Shown here: positions 31,789 through 41,075 of the stretch, one piece after another
How positions within the stretch are numbered: position 1 is the first letter of the stretch
Layout: every line of letters begins with the position of its first letter
Assembly (NCBI RefSeq): GCF_029674545.1
Contig: NZ_CP121354.1
Span: forward strand, 2,427,001-2,491,000
Direction: 5' to 3'
Source: Mesorhizobium sp. WSM4904
GTDB taxonomy: Bacteria; Pseudomonadota; Alphaproteobacteria; Rhizobiales; Rhizobiaceae
DNA length: 64,000 bases
Notes under the pieces: generated by a model
Database searches by the model: none
What the model saw: the letters and a program-made list of their open reading frames with translations, nothing else
What the model was told of the DNA's origin: nothing
Program-made: the position numbers and the translations under genes

Positions 31789-33324
31789 ATGACAGGTTCC
31801 ATACTCATAGTCGATGACGATCCCGTGCAGCGCAGGCTGCTCGAGGCGGCGGTGACGAAATTCGGCCACAGCGCCATCGTCACGGAGGGCGGCGAGGCGG
31901 GGCTCGACGTGCTCGACGGACCGAACGCGCGCGATGTGTCGGTCGTCATCCTCGACCTGGTCATGCCCGGCCTCGACGGCATCGGCGTGCTGAAGGCGAT
32001 GCGCGAACGCGCCATCAACCTTCCGGTCATCGTGCAGACCGCGCAGGGCGGCATAGAAACCGTCGTCTCGGCCATGCGCCACGGCGCCTTCGATTTCGTC
32101 GTCAAGCCGGCTTCGCCCGACCGGCTGCAGACGTCGATTTCCAATGCCTTGAAGGTCGAGGCGGTCGAGGACGAGATGAAGCGCACGTCGCGGCGGCGCG
32201 GCGGCCATCTCACTTTCAAGGACTTGATCACGCGCAGCCCGGCGATGGACCGGGTGATCCGTCTCGGTCAGAAGGCTGCGGCATCCAACATCCCGATCCT
32301 CATCGAAGGCGAATCCGGCGTTGGCAAGGAACTGGTGGCGCGCGCCATCCAGGGCAGCGGCGACCGCCGCTCGAGACCCTTCGTCACAGTCAATTGCGGC
32401 GCCATCCCGGACAATCTCGTCGAATCGATCCTGTTCGGGCACGAGAAGGGCTCTTTCACCGGCGCCACCGACAAGCACACCGGCAAATTCGTCGAAGCGC
32501 ATTCGGGCACGCTGTTCCTGGACGAGATCGGCGACCTGCCGCTCGACGTTCAGGTCAAGCTTCTGCGCGCCGTCCAGGAGGGCGAGGTCGATCCGGTCGG
32601 CGGCCGGACGACCGTCAAGGTCGACATCAGGCTGATCTCGGCGACGCATCGCAACCTGCTCCAGCAGGTCAAGGACGGCAAGTTCCGCGAGGACCTGTTC
32701 TACCGGCTGAACGTCTATCCGATCTTCGTGCCGCCGCTGCGCGACCGGCGCGACGACATCCCCTATCTGGTCAGGCATTTCATGGAAAAGGTGGCGCCGG
32801 CCGATCCGCGCCATCGCCTCACCGGCATTTCGGCCAAGGCGCTGGCAATGCTGCAGGCCTATGACTGGCCGGGCAACATCCGGCAGCTTGAAAATGCGGT
32901 GTTCAGGGCGTCCGTGCTCGCTGAAGGCGAATTGCTGACCGAAGAGGAATTCCCGCAAATCCGCGCGCAGGTCGAAGGCACGGTAAAGCTCGAAGCCGAA
33001 CCGGCACTGGCCACTGCCGCGGTCGCGGCCGAGACGCAGCCGGCCGTCGTTTCCAACGGGGCAGGGGCTGCATTTTCCGAGAGCGACGCCCCGGCGCGGC
33101 CGCAGCCCCGCTTCGGCACGTTGAGAGCATTGGACGAGCGCGGCAATGTACGGGCGCTGGCCGACGTCGAGCTCGAGATGATCAAGCTTGCGATCGACCA
33201 CTATAACGGCCAGATGAGCGAGGTGGCGCGCCGCCTCGGCATTGGACGCTCCACGCTCTACCGCAAGTTGAAGGAATATGGCATTGACCCCGAAGCGGGT
33301 CGTCTCGACCGGCTTGCGTCATGA
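31789..33324 (+). CDS. Sigma-54-dependent response regulator
   Basis: A 511-residue NtrC-type activator. The receiver domain (about 1-118) has acidic pocket D9/D10, phosphoacceptor D56 (VILDLVMPG) and K106. The AAA+ domain (about 141-375) has Walker A GESGVGKE (174-181), the sigma-54 contact loop GSFTGA (221-226, Ser in place of the first Ala) and GTLFLDEIGDLPLDVQ. A disordered linker precedes a Fis-type HTH (MSEVARRLGIGRSTLYRKLK). The ATG at 31789 starts directly at the receiver; an ATG at 31753 is possible. No histidine kinase gene is adjacent, so the signal is unknown. Confidence 0.9.
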   Translation: MTGSILIVDDDPVQRRLLEAAVTKFGHSAIVTEGGEAGLDVLDGPNARDVSVVILDLVMPGLDGIGVLKAMRERAINLPVIVQTAQGGIETVVSAMRHGAFDFVVKPASPDRLQTSISNALKVEAVEDEMKRTSRRRGGHLTFKDLITRSPAMDRVIRLGQKAAASNIPILIEGESGVGKELVARAIQGSGDRRSRPFVTVNCGAIPDNLVESILFGHEKGSFTGATDKHTGKFVEAHSGTLFLDEIGDLPLDVQVKLLRAVQEGEVDPVGGRTTVKVDIRLISATHRNLLQQVKDGKFREDLFYRLNVYPIFVPPLRDRRDDIPYLVRHFMEKVAPADPRHRLTGISAKALAMLQAYDWPGNIRQLENAVFRASVLAEGELLTEEEFPQIRAQVEGTVKLEAEPALATAAVAAETQPAVVSNGAGAAFSESDAPARPQPRFGTLRALDERGNVRALADVELEMIKLAIDHYNGQMSEVARRLGIGRSTLYRKLKEYGIDPEAGRLDRLAS

Positions 33325-33703
33325 GACGCAAGCGCCAATCCAGCTTGCCTTCCTAAGATCCGAGTCAAATTGTCGCTTTTTGATCGGAAGGCGCTGTTTT
33401 TCAGTAGCTTGCTCGCCGTCGATCACACATTAAGGCGAACGGTAACAGATCGTGTTTCGGTTCAAGCCGAAATTCTCGATCTAAACCAGCGATTTACCAC
33501 GAAATACAGTGCATCATTTTTGACGGGATATCGCCACTGTGTTACCGCATTTTGGCTTCAATAAGCGATGATTAACCATTAGGATCGATATTCGGATGTG
33601 AGAACCACGCATCCGTTTGGGCAAATCCGGGGACAAACGGCAGCCTGCAAGGCCTTTTGATTTGAACCAAGTCGAACGACACACAAACGGGCGGCATTTT
33701 CAC
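33325..33703. other. Gene-free regulatory stretch upstream of the DUF882 gene
   Basis: About 380 bases, visibly richer in A and T than the neighbours, with no convincing coding frame (a 64-codon frame at 33370-33564 has no ribosome site). It presumably holds the promoter of the DUF882 gene. I could not pick a promoter with confidence. Confidence 0.5.
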
Positions 33704-35554
33704 ATGAGCGTCTGGCCGAGGTGGCTGACGTTTGTGATTTTGGCCGTCGGGTTCCTCTCGGCAGCGGCCTCCGGAGCGAAGGCCGAAGTCCGTTCGCTTA
33801 AGCTCTATCACCTGCATACGCACGAAAAGGCCGAGATCGTCTACAAGCGCAATGGCCGCTACGATTCCGAAGGCCTGCGCAAGATCAACATCATCCTGCG
33901 CGACTGGCGCCGCAACGAGCCGACCAAGATGGATCCTCGGCTGCTCGACCTGGTGTGGGAAGCTTACCGCGAGAGCGGCGCGACCGACTATATCCAGGTC
34001 GTCTGCGGTTATCGCTCTCCGGCCACGAACTCGATGCTACGCAGCCGCAGCCGCGGCGTCGCCGAAAAAAGCCAGCACATGCTCGGCAAGGCGATGGATT
34101 TCTACATTCCCGGCGTGCCGCTGAAGAAGCTGCGCAATATCGGCCTCAAGATGCAAGGCGGCGGCGTCGGCTACTATCCGAGGTCCGGCTCGCCGTTCGT
34201 CCACATGGATGTCGGCAATGTCCGCCACTGGCCGGGCATCAGCCGCCAGGAACTGGTCAGCCTGTTCCCGAACGGCAAGACGCTGCATGTGCCGAGCGAC
34301 GGCCGGCCGCTGCCGGGCTATGAACAGGCCTTGGCCGCCTATAAGGCACGCAGGGGCGCCGGCACCCCCAACATCGAACTGGCCAGCGCAGGCGGTTCGA
34401 CCAAGCGCTCCGGCGGATTGTTTGCGGCCTGGTTTGGAGGCGGCGAAGACGAGGCTGACGACAGCGCCGATGTCGCCAGCGCCGAGCCCGCGCCGCAGCC
34501 GAAGGCCGTGAAGCAGGTGGCGACGGCCAAGAGCAGCAACCTGCCGGGCATCGCGATCGTCGCGCCGCGAGACGCCAAGCGCGCCAACATCCCGCAGATC
34601 GCGGATGACAGCACCGACGATTCGCAGCAGCCGCAGCAGGACACGCCTGAAACCATCATCGCCGCGTTGCCGCCGAAGGAGATTCCGGTCCCTGCTTTCG
34701 CGCCGCGGCCGAAGGTCGATGTCGGCCAGCAGACGCCTGAAAACATGCCGTTCGCCGTGGCGGACGCCTCGGCCACGACCGAGCAGGCGGTGGCAACGGC
34801 GCATGCCCCGGTCAATGTGCCGTTCGGCATGGCCGACGCCGCCGGCGCGGCACAGGCCGCGGCCGATCCCGCGCAGGTGGCGGTCAACAACATCCCGCTG
34901 CCGACTTGGCGTCCCGACCGCTCGACGCCGGCCGAATTGGCGACCAAGGACAAGAACGTCTTGCTGGCGCTGGCGGAAACGGCCTCGCAGGACAAGAGCG
35001 CGACCGATGCCTTCTCGGTGCTGCCGACCGCACGGCCCGACACAAGCAAGCCGGATGAGATCAAGGCTGTGCTCGAACAGGCCAGCGCAACAACCGTGGC
35101 CGGCGCGAGCGGCGCCGAATATGAGGTCGCTTCGCTGACGGCGCCGGAGCCGCGCTCGGCGTTCAACGATCCGTCGGGCCTCGATGCGGCTTCGCCGCGT
35201 CAAGCCATCGCAGCCCGCCCGGCCGGCACCGATCCGGTGCAGGCGATCGGCGGCGGCGTGAAGACGACGCACAAGGAGGCCAAGCCTTCCGCCAACGACC
35301 TGCGGCCGGGGCCGAAGGCGATGGTGGTGGCGACGCCGCCGCAGGCAGCGCGCTGGGCGCTGGGCAGTGGTGAGAACATAGCCACCGTTTCCGATCCGAC
35401 GACGGCGCCGCGCTATGCCTATAACATCGTTCATACGCCACCGAGCGAGGTCTACACGGCTGGCTTCCAGACAGACCCCCAGACGCCGGATGCCAGCCGG
35501 TTCACCGGCAACGCGGTGAAGTTCCTTTCGGTCGCCCGCTTCCAGACGAAATAG
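33704..35554 (+). CDS. DUF882 / peptidase M15-like exported protein with long disordered tail
   Basis: A 616-residue protein with a signal peptide (cleavage near GAKAE, residue 28). The YcbK-like LAS-fold domain (about 29-180) keeps the zinc ligand pattern: H125 and D132 in SQHMLGKAMDF and H167 in FVHMDVGNVRHWPG. This fits a murein D,D- or L,D-carboxypeptidase-like enzyme. The remaining ~430 residues are Ala/Pro-rich and disordered with loose repeats (NMPFAVADAS, NVPFGMADAA; LPTWRPD, LPTARPD). The ATG at 33704 begins a good signal peptide, though its ribosome site is weak. Confidence 0.85.
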   Translation: MSVWPRWLTFVILAVGFLSAAASGAKAEVRSLKLYHLHTHEKAEIVYKRNGRYDSEGLRKINIILRDWRRNEPTKMDPRLLDLVWEAYRESGATDYIQVVCGYRSPATNSMLRSRSRGVAEKSQHMLGKAMDFYIPGVPLKKLRNIGLKMQGGGVGYYPRSGSPFVHMDVGNVRHWPGISRQELVSLFPNGKTLHVPSDGRPLPGYEQALAAYKARRGAGTPNIELASAGGSTKRSGGLFAAWFGGGEDEADDSADVASAEPAPQPKAVKQVATAKSSNLPGIAIVAPRDAKRANIPQIADDSTDDSQQPQQDTPETIIAALPPKEIPVPAFAPRPKVDVGQQTPENMPFAVADASATTEQAVATAHAPVNVPFGMADAAGAAQAAADPAQVAVNNIPLPTWRPDRSTPAELATKDKNVLLALAETASQDKSATDAFSVLPTARPDTSKPDEIKAVLEQASATTVAGASGAEYEVASLTAPEPRSAFNDPSGLDAASPRQAIAARPAGTDPVQAIGGGVKTTHKEAKPSANDLRPGPKAMVVATPPQAARWALGSGENIATVSDPTTAPRYAYNIVHTPPSEVYTAGFQTDPQTPDASRFTGNAVKFLSVARFQTK

Positions 35555-35573
35555 CGAGCCCTGCCGGGACAGC

Positions 35574-35611
35574 AAAGCCGCGTTGGACACCAGCGCGGCT
35601 TTCGCTTTTTA
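35574..35611 (+). terminator. Intrinsic terminator of the DUF882 gene
   Basis: AAAGCCGCG (35574-35582) pairs with CGCGGCTTT (35594-35602) and is followed by CGCTTTTTA. Confidence 0.85.
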
Positions 35612-35651
35612 TGCTGCCTGCCCTGACCGCCGGTCTCCCGCCTGGGGCGGT

Positions 35652-36545
35652 TCAGTCAACTTCCAGCGCAGGCGCCTCGCCCATTGCCAGAAGCCGCGCG
35701 GCGTCGCGCGCCGGGGGCAGGCCGAACTGGCGCGCATATTCACGGCTGAACTGAGAAGCGCTTTCGTAACCGACGGCAAAGGCGACACGCGCTGCGTTGC
35801 CCGGCTGTGCGATCAGCAGGTGGCGGGCCTCCAGCAGGCGGATCTGCTTCTGATACTGGATCGGACTCATGGCCGTCGCTGCCTTGAAGTGGCGGTGGAA
35901 CGCGGCGTTGCTCATATGGGCGAGCGCGGCCAGCTCCGTCACATCGATCGGCTCGTTGTAATGCGCGCGTATCCATTGGGTGGCGCGGCGGATCTGCGAC
36001 AGGCGTCCGTCGGCGCGCGCAAGCTGGCGCAGTTTCGCGCCTTGCGGGCCTTGCAGCAGCCGAAACGCTATCTCCCGCTCAAGCATGGACGCGAGCACGG
36101 GGATCTCGTCCGGCCTGTCGAGCAGCCGCAGCATCCGGCGCCAGGCGTCGAGCAGCTCGTCATCGGCGGGATAGGTCGCGAAGCTTTCGCCACCGGCCGC
36201 GGGCTTGTGGTCGATGAGCAATGTGGCGATCACTTCCATATCGAGGCTGAAGGCGATGGCCATGTAAGGATGGGCGGCGCTCGCCTCGATCAACTGGCTA
36301 GTGGCGGGCGTCTCGACCGCGTAGACGAAACAGCTGCCAGCGCCGTAGCGAAGCGTGCGATCGCCGATCAGCACCGATTTCGTGCCCTGCAGAACGACCA
36401 AGGCCGTCGGCTGACAAAGCTCTGGCAGCGGCGGCGTCGGGGCTTCGCTGCGGCCGATCGTGACGCGAGGAACGGCCGTCCTCGTTCGCCGTCCACGCGC
36501 GTGGCGGCCGGCGATTGCGATCAGTTCTTGCAGCGCTTCGTTCAT
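35652..36545 (-). CDS. AraC family transcriptional regulator
   Basis: A 297-residue regulator with an AraC_N-type (YqhC-like) ligand domain in the first ~180 residues and a double HTH at the C terminus (WIRAHYNEPIDVTELAALAH and VGYESASQFSREYARQFG). The start at ATG 36545 gives the usual length; longer frames upstream run through non-protein-like sequence. It is divergent from an SDR gene 171 bases away, which it probably controls; a 10-bp inverted repeat lies between them. Confidence 0.88.
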   Translation of the reverse strand: MNEALQELIAIAGRHARGRRTRTAVPRVTIGRSEAPTPPLPELCQPTALVVLQGTKSVLIGDRTLRYGAGSCFVYAVETPATSQLIEASAAHPYMAIAFSLDMEVIATLLIDHKPAAGGESFATYPADDELLDAWRRMLRLLDRPDEIPVLASMLEREIAFRLLQGPQGAKLRQLARADGRLSQIRRATQWIRAHYNEPIDVTELAALAHMSNAAFHRHFKAATAMSPIQYQKQIRLLEARHLLIAQPGNAARVAFAVGYESASQFSREYARQFGLPPARDAARLLAMGEAPALEVD

Positions 36546-36589
36546 CGGTTCAGCATTGCCGATCCGCACCATCCGCGCAACGAGGTGAG

Positions 36590-36620
36590 GCGCTTGCGCG
36601 CACCTCTGACGCGCAAGCGC
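36590..36620. promoter_or_regulatory. Inverted repeat between AraC-type regulator and SDR
   Basis: GCGCTTGCGC (36590-36599) is repeated inverted as GCGCAAGCGC (36611-36620) with an 11-base spacer. The half-site centres are 21 bases apart, two helical turns, as suits a dimeric regulator. It lies 45 bases upstream of the regulator start and 97 upstream of the SDR start. Confidence 0.45.
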
Positions 36621-36716
36621 GCACTTGAGAGGATTAGGCAAGAGCAAGAGAGATTTCGGCGCGCGAAGTTCCCCGTTTCGCGCCATTTCCAGGCCTCTGC
36701 ACAGGAGACATTGGAC

Positions 36717-37478
36717 ATGACGAAACGAAAGAATGCGCTGGTGACCGGCGCCAACAAGGGAATCGGCCTCGAGACCGCCCGGCGGCTGGCGGCGCTGGGG
36801 TTCAAGGTCTGGCTCGGCGCTCGGGATTCGAAGCGCGGCGAGGCCGCGGCCGAAGCATTGCGCAGCGAAGGTTTCGACGTCGAGCCGCTCGAGCTCGACG
36901 TCACCAGCGACGAGAGCGTGGGGGCCGCGGTCAGGACCTTCGCTGCGCGAACATCCAGTCTCGACGTGCTGGTCAACAATGCCGGTGTGGCCACCGGATA
37001 TGTCGATGCGCTCGGCCCCGACGGCCGCTACGAGCGGCCGCCGAGCCAGGAACCTCTCGCGGACATGAAGGCCATCTATGACGTCAATGTCTTCGGTCCG
37101 ATCCGCGTCACCCAGGCATTCCTGCCGCTGCTTCTGGGCGCACCCGCCGCCCGCATCGTCATGCTGAGCAGCTATCTCGGTTCGATCGCGCGCGCGGTTG
37201 GTGGCGGAGTTGGCGAAAGCCAGTCACCCAACGTCATGGGCTATGGCAGCTCGAAGACGGCGCTCAATGCCATTACGGTCGCTTTCGCCAGGGAGCTTGC
37301 GCCGAGCGGCATCATGGTCAATGCCGCCGCTCCCGGCTACACCGCGACCGACCTCAACGGGCACAAAGGTCACCGCACGGTGCAGCAGGCGGCCGAGATC
37401 GTCGTGCGCCTGGCGACGCTCGACGCGGGCGGGCCGACCGGCGGCTATTTCGACGAGAGTGGCCCGCTGCCCTGGTGA
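36717..37478 (+). CDS. Short-chain dehydrogenase/reductase, carbonyl reductase-like
   Basis: A 253-residue NAD(P)-dependent oxidoreductase. Cofactor motif VTGANKGIGLETARRL; NNAG at about residues 83-86; catalytic YGSSK (Tyr and Lys) after a Ser in VMLSSYLG. The wording TGANKGIG and FARELAPSGIMVNAAAPGYTATDLNG matches plant and bacterial carbonyl reductases similar to (+)-neomenthol dehydrogenase. AGGAG lies nine bases upstream of the ATG. Probably the target of the divergent AraC regulator. Substrate unknown. Confidence 0.85.
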   Translation: MTKRKNALVTGANKGIGLETARRLAALGFKVWLGARDSKRGEAAAEALRSEGFDVEPLELDVTSDESVGAAVRTFAARTSSLDVLVNNAGVATGYVDALGPDGRYERPPSQEPLADMKAIYDVNVFGPIRVTQAFLPLLLGAPAARIVMLSSYLGSIARAVGGGVGESQSPNVMGYGSSKTALNAITVAFARELAPSGIMVNAAAPGYTATDLNGHKGHRTVQQAAEIVVRLATLDAGGPTGGYFDESGPLPW

Positions 37479-37490
37479 TTTTGGGGCGAA

Positions 37491-38129
37491 CTATTTGGCG
37501 AGCTTGCTTGCCTCGCGCGCGAGCGCTTCGATCTCGTCCCACTTGCCGGCCTTGATGAGATCGTCGGGCGCGACCCAGGAGCCGCCGACGCAGATGACGT
37601 TGGGCAGGCTGAGATAGTCGGCGGCGTTCTTGGCCGTTATGCCGCCGGTCGGGCAGAACTTCACGTCTGCGAGCGGCGATGCGAAGGCCTTCAGCGAAGC
37701 GATGCCGCCCGACTGCTCGGCCGGGAAGAATTTCAGGAAGCGCAGGCCGGCTTCGCGCGCGGCCATGATCTCGCCCGGCGTGATGGCGCCCGGCAGCAGC
37801 GGCACGGGGCTGTCCTTCGCCGCGTTCAGAAGCTGGCCGGTGATGCCGGGACTGACGATGAATTTCGAACCGGCGGCGGCTGCTTCATCGAATTGTTTCG
37901 CATCGAGGATGGTGCCGGCGCCGACGACGGCGTCCTCGACCTCGGCCGCGACGCGGCGGATCGCCTCCAGCGCGTCTGCGGTGCGCAGCGTGATCTCGAT
38001 TGCCCTCAAGCCGCCGCGCGACAGAGCGCGGGCAAGCGGCACGGCGTCGGCCACGTTGGCGATCTTGAGCACCGGGATGACCGGCTGGCCGTTGAGGAGC
38101 GACAGGAGCTTTTCGGTCTTGCTGGTCAT
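37491..38129 (-). CDS. eda: 2-dehydro-3-deoxy-phosphogluconate aldolase
   Basis: A 212-residue aldolase that cleaves KDPG to pyruvate and glyceraldehyde 3-phosphate in the Entner-Doudoroff pathway. The catalytic Glu45 (AIEITLRT) and the Schiff-base Lys133 ([14 protein letters not shown]) are in place, as are VGAGTIL and CPTGGI. GGAGAG precedes the ATG. It is not next to edd or zwf here and is convergent with the SDR gene. Confidence 0.94.
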   Translation of the reverse strand: MTSKTEKLLSLLNGQPVIPVLKIANVADAVPLARALSRGGLRAIEITLRTADALEAIRRVAAEVEDAVVGAGTILDAKQFDEAAAAGSKFIVSPGITGQLLNAAKDSPVPLLPGAITPGEIMAAREAGLRFLKFFPAEQSGGIASLKAFASPLADVKFCPTGGITAKNAADYLSLPNVICVGGSWVAPDDLIKAGKWDEIEALAREASKLAK

Positions 38130-38278
38130 TGGCTTGTCTCTCCATTGCGATCGATTTCAACCGATTAGCAGAAGGGTTATTTGAAGTCCACGAAGGCGGG
38201 CGTGTCGCGATGTCACGCGGCGGGCCGCTCGGTGCCTCTGCCTTGAAACCGCTTTCAGCACGGTCTAGTGGCATGGCC

Positions 38279-39208
38279 ATGACAACGAGCACAAAAATTC
38301 AGCCGGTCCGCGTCGCTGCGCTCTACAAGTTTGCCCGGCTCGACGGCTTCGAGGTCTTGCGCGCGCCGCTTGCCGCCTTCTGCCGCGGACACGGCATCAA
38401 GGGCACGCTGCTTTTGGCGCATGAAGGCATCAACGGCACCGTCGCCGGCAGCGAGGAGGCGATCGCCGCGCTGATCGATCATATCCAGGCGATCGAAGGG
38501 CTTGCCGGGCTGGAAATCAAATACAGCAGCGCCGCCGATATGCCGTTCCATCGCATGAAGGTGCGGCTGAAGCGCGAGATCGTCACCATGGGCGTCGACG
38601 ATCTCGATCCGGCGACCAGCGCCGGCACCTATGTCGCGCCGGCAGACTGGAATGCGCTGATCTCGGATGCCGATACGGTGGTGATCGACACACGCAACGC
38701 CTACGAAGTCTCGATCGGCACCTTCAGGGGCGCGGTCGATCCGAAGACCGCCAGCTTCCGTGAATTTCCGGCCTGGGTCCAAGAGCACCGCGACGAGCTC
38801 GAAGGCCGCAAGGTGGCGATGTTCTGCACTGGCGGCATACGCTGCGAGAAGGCGACTGCCTATGTTAAGTCGCTGGGCTTCGGCAACGTCTTCCATCTCA
38901 AGGGTGGCATCCTGAAATACCTTGAGGACGTGCCGGCCGAAGAGAGCCTGTGGCAGGGCGAGTGTTTCGTCTTCGACGAGCGGGTTTCGGTCTCGCATGG
39001 TTTGGCCGAAGGCGATGCCGAGCTCTGCCGCGCCTGCCGGCATCCGCTGACAGCCGAGGACCGGCTGTCGCCGAAATACACGGTCGGCGTTTCATGCCCG
39101 CACTGCTTCGATGCGCGCTCGGACGAGGATCGTGCCCGTTACGCCGAGCGACACCGCCAGGTGGGGCTGGCGCAAGCGCGCGGCGGCCGGCGCCACATCG
39201 GAAGCTAG
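38279..39208 (+). CDS. trhO: tRNA uridine(34) hydroxylase, rhodanese-like (UPF0176)
   Basis: A 309-residue enzyme of the YceA/TrhO family that hydroxylates uridine 34 of certain tRNAs. The N-terminal acylphosphatase-like domain contains [16 protein letters not shown]; the rhodanese domain carries the conserved CTGGIRC with Cys183 and Cys189; the C terminus has four cysteines in a zinc-like pattern (CRACRHPL...CPHC). Two ATGs, 38273 and 38279, are equally possible starts. Confidence 0.9.
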   Translation: MTTSTKIQPVRVAALYKFARLDGFEVLRAPLAAFCRGHGIKGTLLLAHEGINGTVAGSEEAIAALIDHIQAIEGLAGLEIKYSSAADMPFHRMKVRLKREIVTMGVDDLDPATSAGTYVAPADWNALISDADTVVIDTRNAYEVSIGTFRGAVDPKTASFREFPAWVQEHRDELEGRKVAMFCTGGIRCEKATAYVKSLGFGNVFHLKGGILKYLEDVPAEESLWQGECFVFDERVSVSHGLAEGDAELCRACRHPLTAEDRLSPKYTVGVSCPHCFDARSDEDRARYAERHRQVGLAQARGGRRHIGS

Positions 39209-39327
39209 GGCGCGCCGGCTCCACAAAACGGCCGCCCGTCATTGTAATGTCAACGCGTGGGGCCTACGTCTTGCCGGTCCGAAACCCCGCCCGGGCGCAT
39301 TCGGCCGGGCCAATTCTGGAGGCATTG

Positions 39328-40056
39328 ATGCTCGACCCCAAGAAGCTGCTCGACGACCTGCTCGGCTCGCAAATTCCTGGCACGGGATCGACCGTTCGTG
39401 ACAAGGCGGGGCAAGCGGTACAGATGGCGAAGGACAACCCGCTCGCCGCCGGCGCGCTGGCCGCCGTGCTGCTCGGCACGGGCACCGGACGGCAGGTGAC
39501 CGGAGCCGCCATCAAGCTCGGCGGCCTGGCGGCGATCGGCGGCCTCGCCTACAAGGCCTACCAGAACTACAAGGCCGGAAATGCACCGGCGCAGGAACCC
39601 GTGGCTGGCGAGCCGGAGTTGCTGCCGCCGCCCAAGGACACCGCCTTCCATCCCTCTCAAGCGCCGCAGGGCGAGGCCGAATTCACGCTGACGCTGGTGC
39701 GGGCGATGATCTCGGCCGCCAAGGCGGACGGCCATGTCGATGACGAGGAGCGGCAGAAGATCGCCGACAGGCTCAAGCTTGCCGGCATCGGCACGGAAGC
39801 GGAAAAGTTCCTGATGGAAGAACTCGAACGGCCGCTCGATCTCGACGCGCTGATCGCCGGCGCCAAGACCGATGCGCAGAAGCTCGAGCTCTACACCGCC
39901 TCGCGACTCACCATCGATCCAGACACCCGCACCGAGCGCGGTTATCTCGACCTGCTCGCCGGACGCCTCGGCCTGCCGGACGCGCTGGTCGATCATGTCG
40001 AGGCGACCGTCGCAGCGGCAAAAGTGCCGGCCGGAGCCGCATCCGATCCGCAGTAG
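39328..40056 (+). CDS. DUF533 (YebE-like) protein with TerB-like domain
   Basis: A 242-residue protein. Residues 1-30 begin MLDPKKLLDDLLGSQIPG; two glycine/alanine-rich hydrophobic stretches (44-55 and 62-75) could be membrane or amphipathic segments; the C-terminal half is a TerB-like helical domain with FTLTLVRAMISAAKADGHVDDEERQKI. GGAGG seven bases before the ATG fixes the start. The family is associated with the inner membrane; its role is not established. Confidence 0.88.
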   Translation: MLDPKKLLDDLLGSQIPGTGSTVRDKAGQAVQMAKDNPLAAGALAAVLLGTGTGRQVTGAAIKLGGLAAIGGLAYKAYQNYKAGNAPAQEPVAGEPELLPPPKDTAFHPSQAPQGEAEFTLTLVRAMISAAKADGHVDDEERQKIADRLKLAGIGTEAEKFLMEELERPLDLDALIAGAKTDAQKLELYTASRLTIDPDTRTERGYLDLLAGRLGLPDALVDHVEATVAAAKVPAGAASDPQ

Positions 40057-40178
40057 CGAATCGCGTGGTAAACGCGCTTGCGGCATCTTGTTGACCGTTG
40101 ATCTTTCGTTAACCCAGCAAGCGCATCATTCTAAGCAGTCGGACCGGCTTTTCCTCCTCCCAAGCACGGTTCAGATCA

Positions 40179-40205
40179 GGGCGGTCGCCAATGACCGCCC
40201 TTTTT
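40179..40205 (+). terminator. Intrinsic terminator downstream of the DUF533 gene
   Basis: GGGCGGTC (40179-40186) pairs with GACCGCCC (40193-40200) around a 6-base loop, followed by TTTTT. Confidence 0.92.
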
Positions 40206-40300
40206 GTCGGCCCCTCCTTTTTGTCGACAGAGCTGCTTGCCACGGTCTCCATCATTTGCGATGCCTCGTCCCGTTCCAGCAATGACGGGGGAGCGCGTCG

Positions 40301-41062
40301 ATGACCGCCATGCAAGAGAAAACCGCCATCGTTACCGGAGCCGGCACCGGCATCGGCAAGAGCGTCGCCACGGCGCTGCTCAGGGCCGGCTGGAACACCG
40401 TGTTCTGCGGCCGCCGCAAGACGCTGATCGAGGACGCGATCGCCGAGGCCGGGAAGACCAGCGCCAAGGCGTTGGCGGTAGCGTGCGACATCAGCAAGGC
40501 CGACCAGGTCGACGACATGTTCGAGACCGTGGTGGAGGCCTTCGGTCGCGTCGACCTGCTCTTCAACAATGCCGGCATGGGCTACAAGTCGACGCTGATC
40601 GACGAGATCCCGGTCGAGGTCTGGAACGACGTCGTGGGCGTCAATCTCACCGGATCGTTCCTGTGCGCCCGCGCCGCCTTCGGCGCCATGCGCCGGCAGA
40701 AGCCGATGGGCGGCCGCATCATCAACAACGGATCGGTGTCTGCCTATGCGCCGCGCCCGGGCTCGGTGCCCTATACGGCGACAAAGCACGCCATCACCGG
40801 CCTGACCAAGACGCTGGCGCTCGACGGGCGGCCCTACGACATCGCCTGCGGCCAGATCGATATCGGCAATGCGCTGACCGAGATGGCGCAGCCGATGACC
40901 GTAGGCGTGCCGCAGGCCAACGGCTCCATCGCCGCCGAAGCGGTGATGGACGTCCAGCGCGTCGCCGACGCAGTCCTCCACATGGCAAGCCTGCCGCTCG
41001 ACGCCAACGTGCTGTTCATGACCGTGATGGCGACGAAGATGCCGTTCGTCGGGCGCGGGTAA
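40301..41062 (+). CDS. Short-chain dehydrogenase/reductase
   Basis: A 253-residue classical SDR. Cofactor motif VTGAGTGIGKSVATALL; LFNNAGMG; catalytic Ser in NNGSVSAYAP and YTATKHA (Tyr-x-x-x-Lys). GGGGGAG sits seven bases before the ATG at 40301. The substrate cannot be told from sequence. Its stop is 13 bases from that of the convergent aminotransferase gene. Confidence 0.85.
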   Translation: MTAMQEKTAIVTGAGTGIGKSVATALLRAGWNTVFCGRRKTLIEDAIAEAGKTSAKALAVACDISKADQVDDMFETVVEAFGRVDLLFNNAGMGYKSTLIDEIPVEVWNDVVGVNLTGSFLCARAAFGAMRRQKPMGGRIINNGSVSAYAPRPGSVPYTATKHAITGLTKTLALDGRPYDIACGQIDIGNALTEMAQPMTVGVPQANGSIAAEAVMDVQRVADAVLHMASLPLDANVLFMTVMATKMPFVGRG

Positions 41063-41075
41063 GGAAATTGAGGCT

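Noticed and set aside
33370..33564. A 64-codon frame upstream of the DUF882 gene
   Set aside because: TTG start, no ribosome site, AT-rich intergenic composition and no family resemblance.
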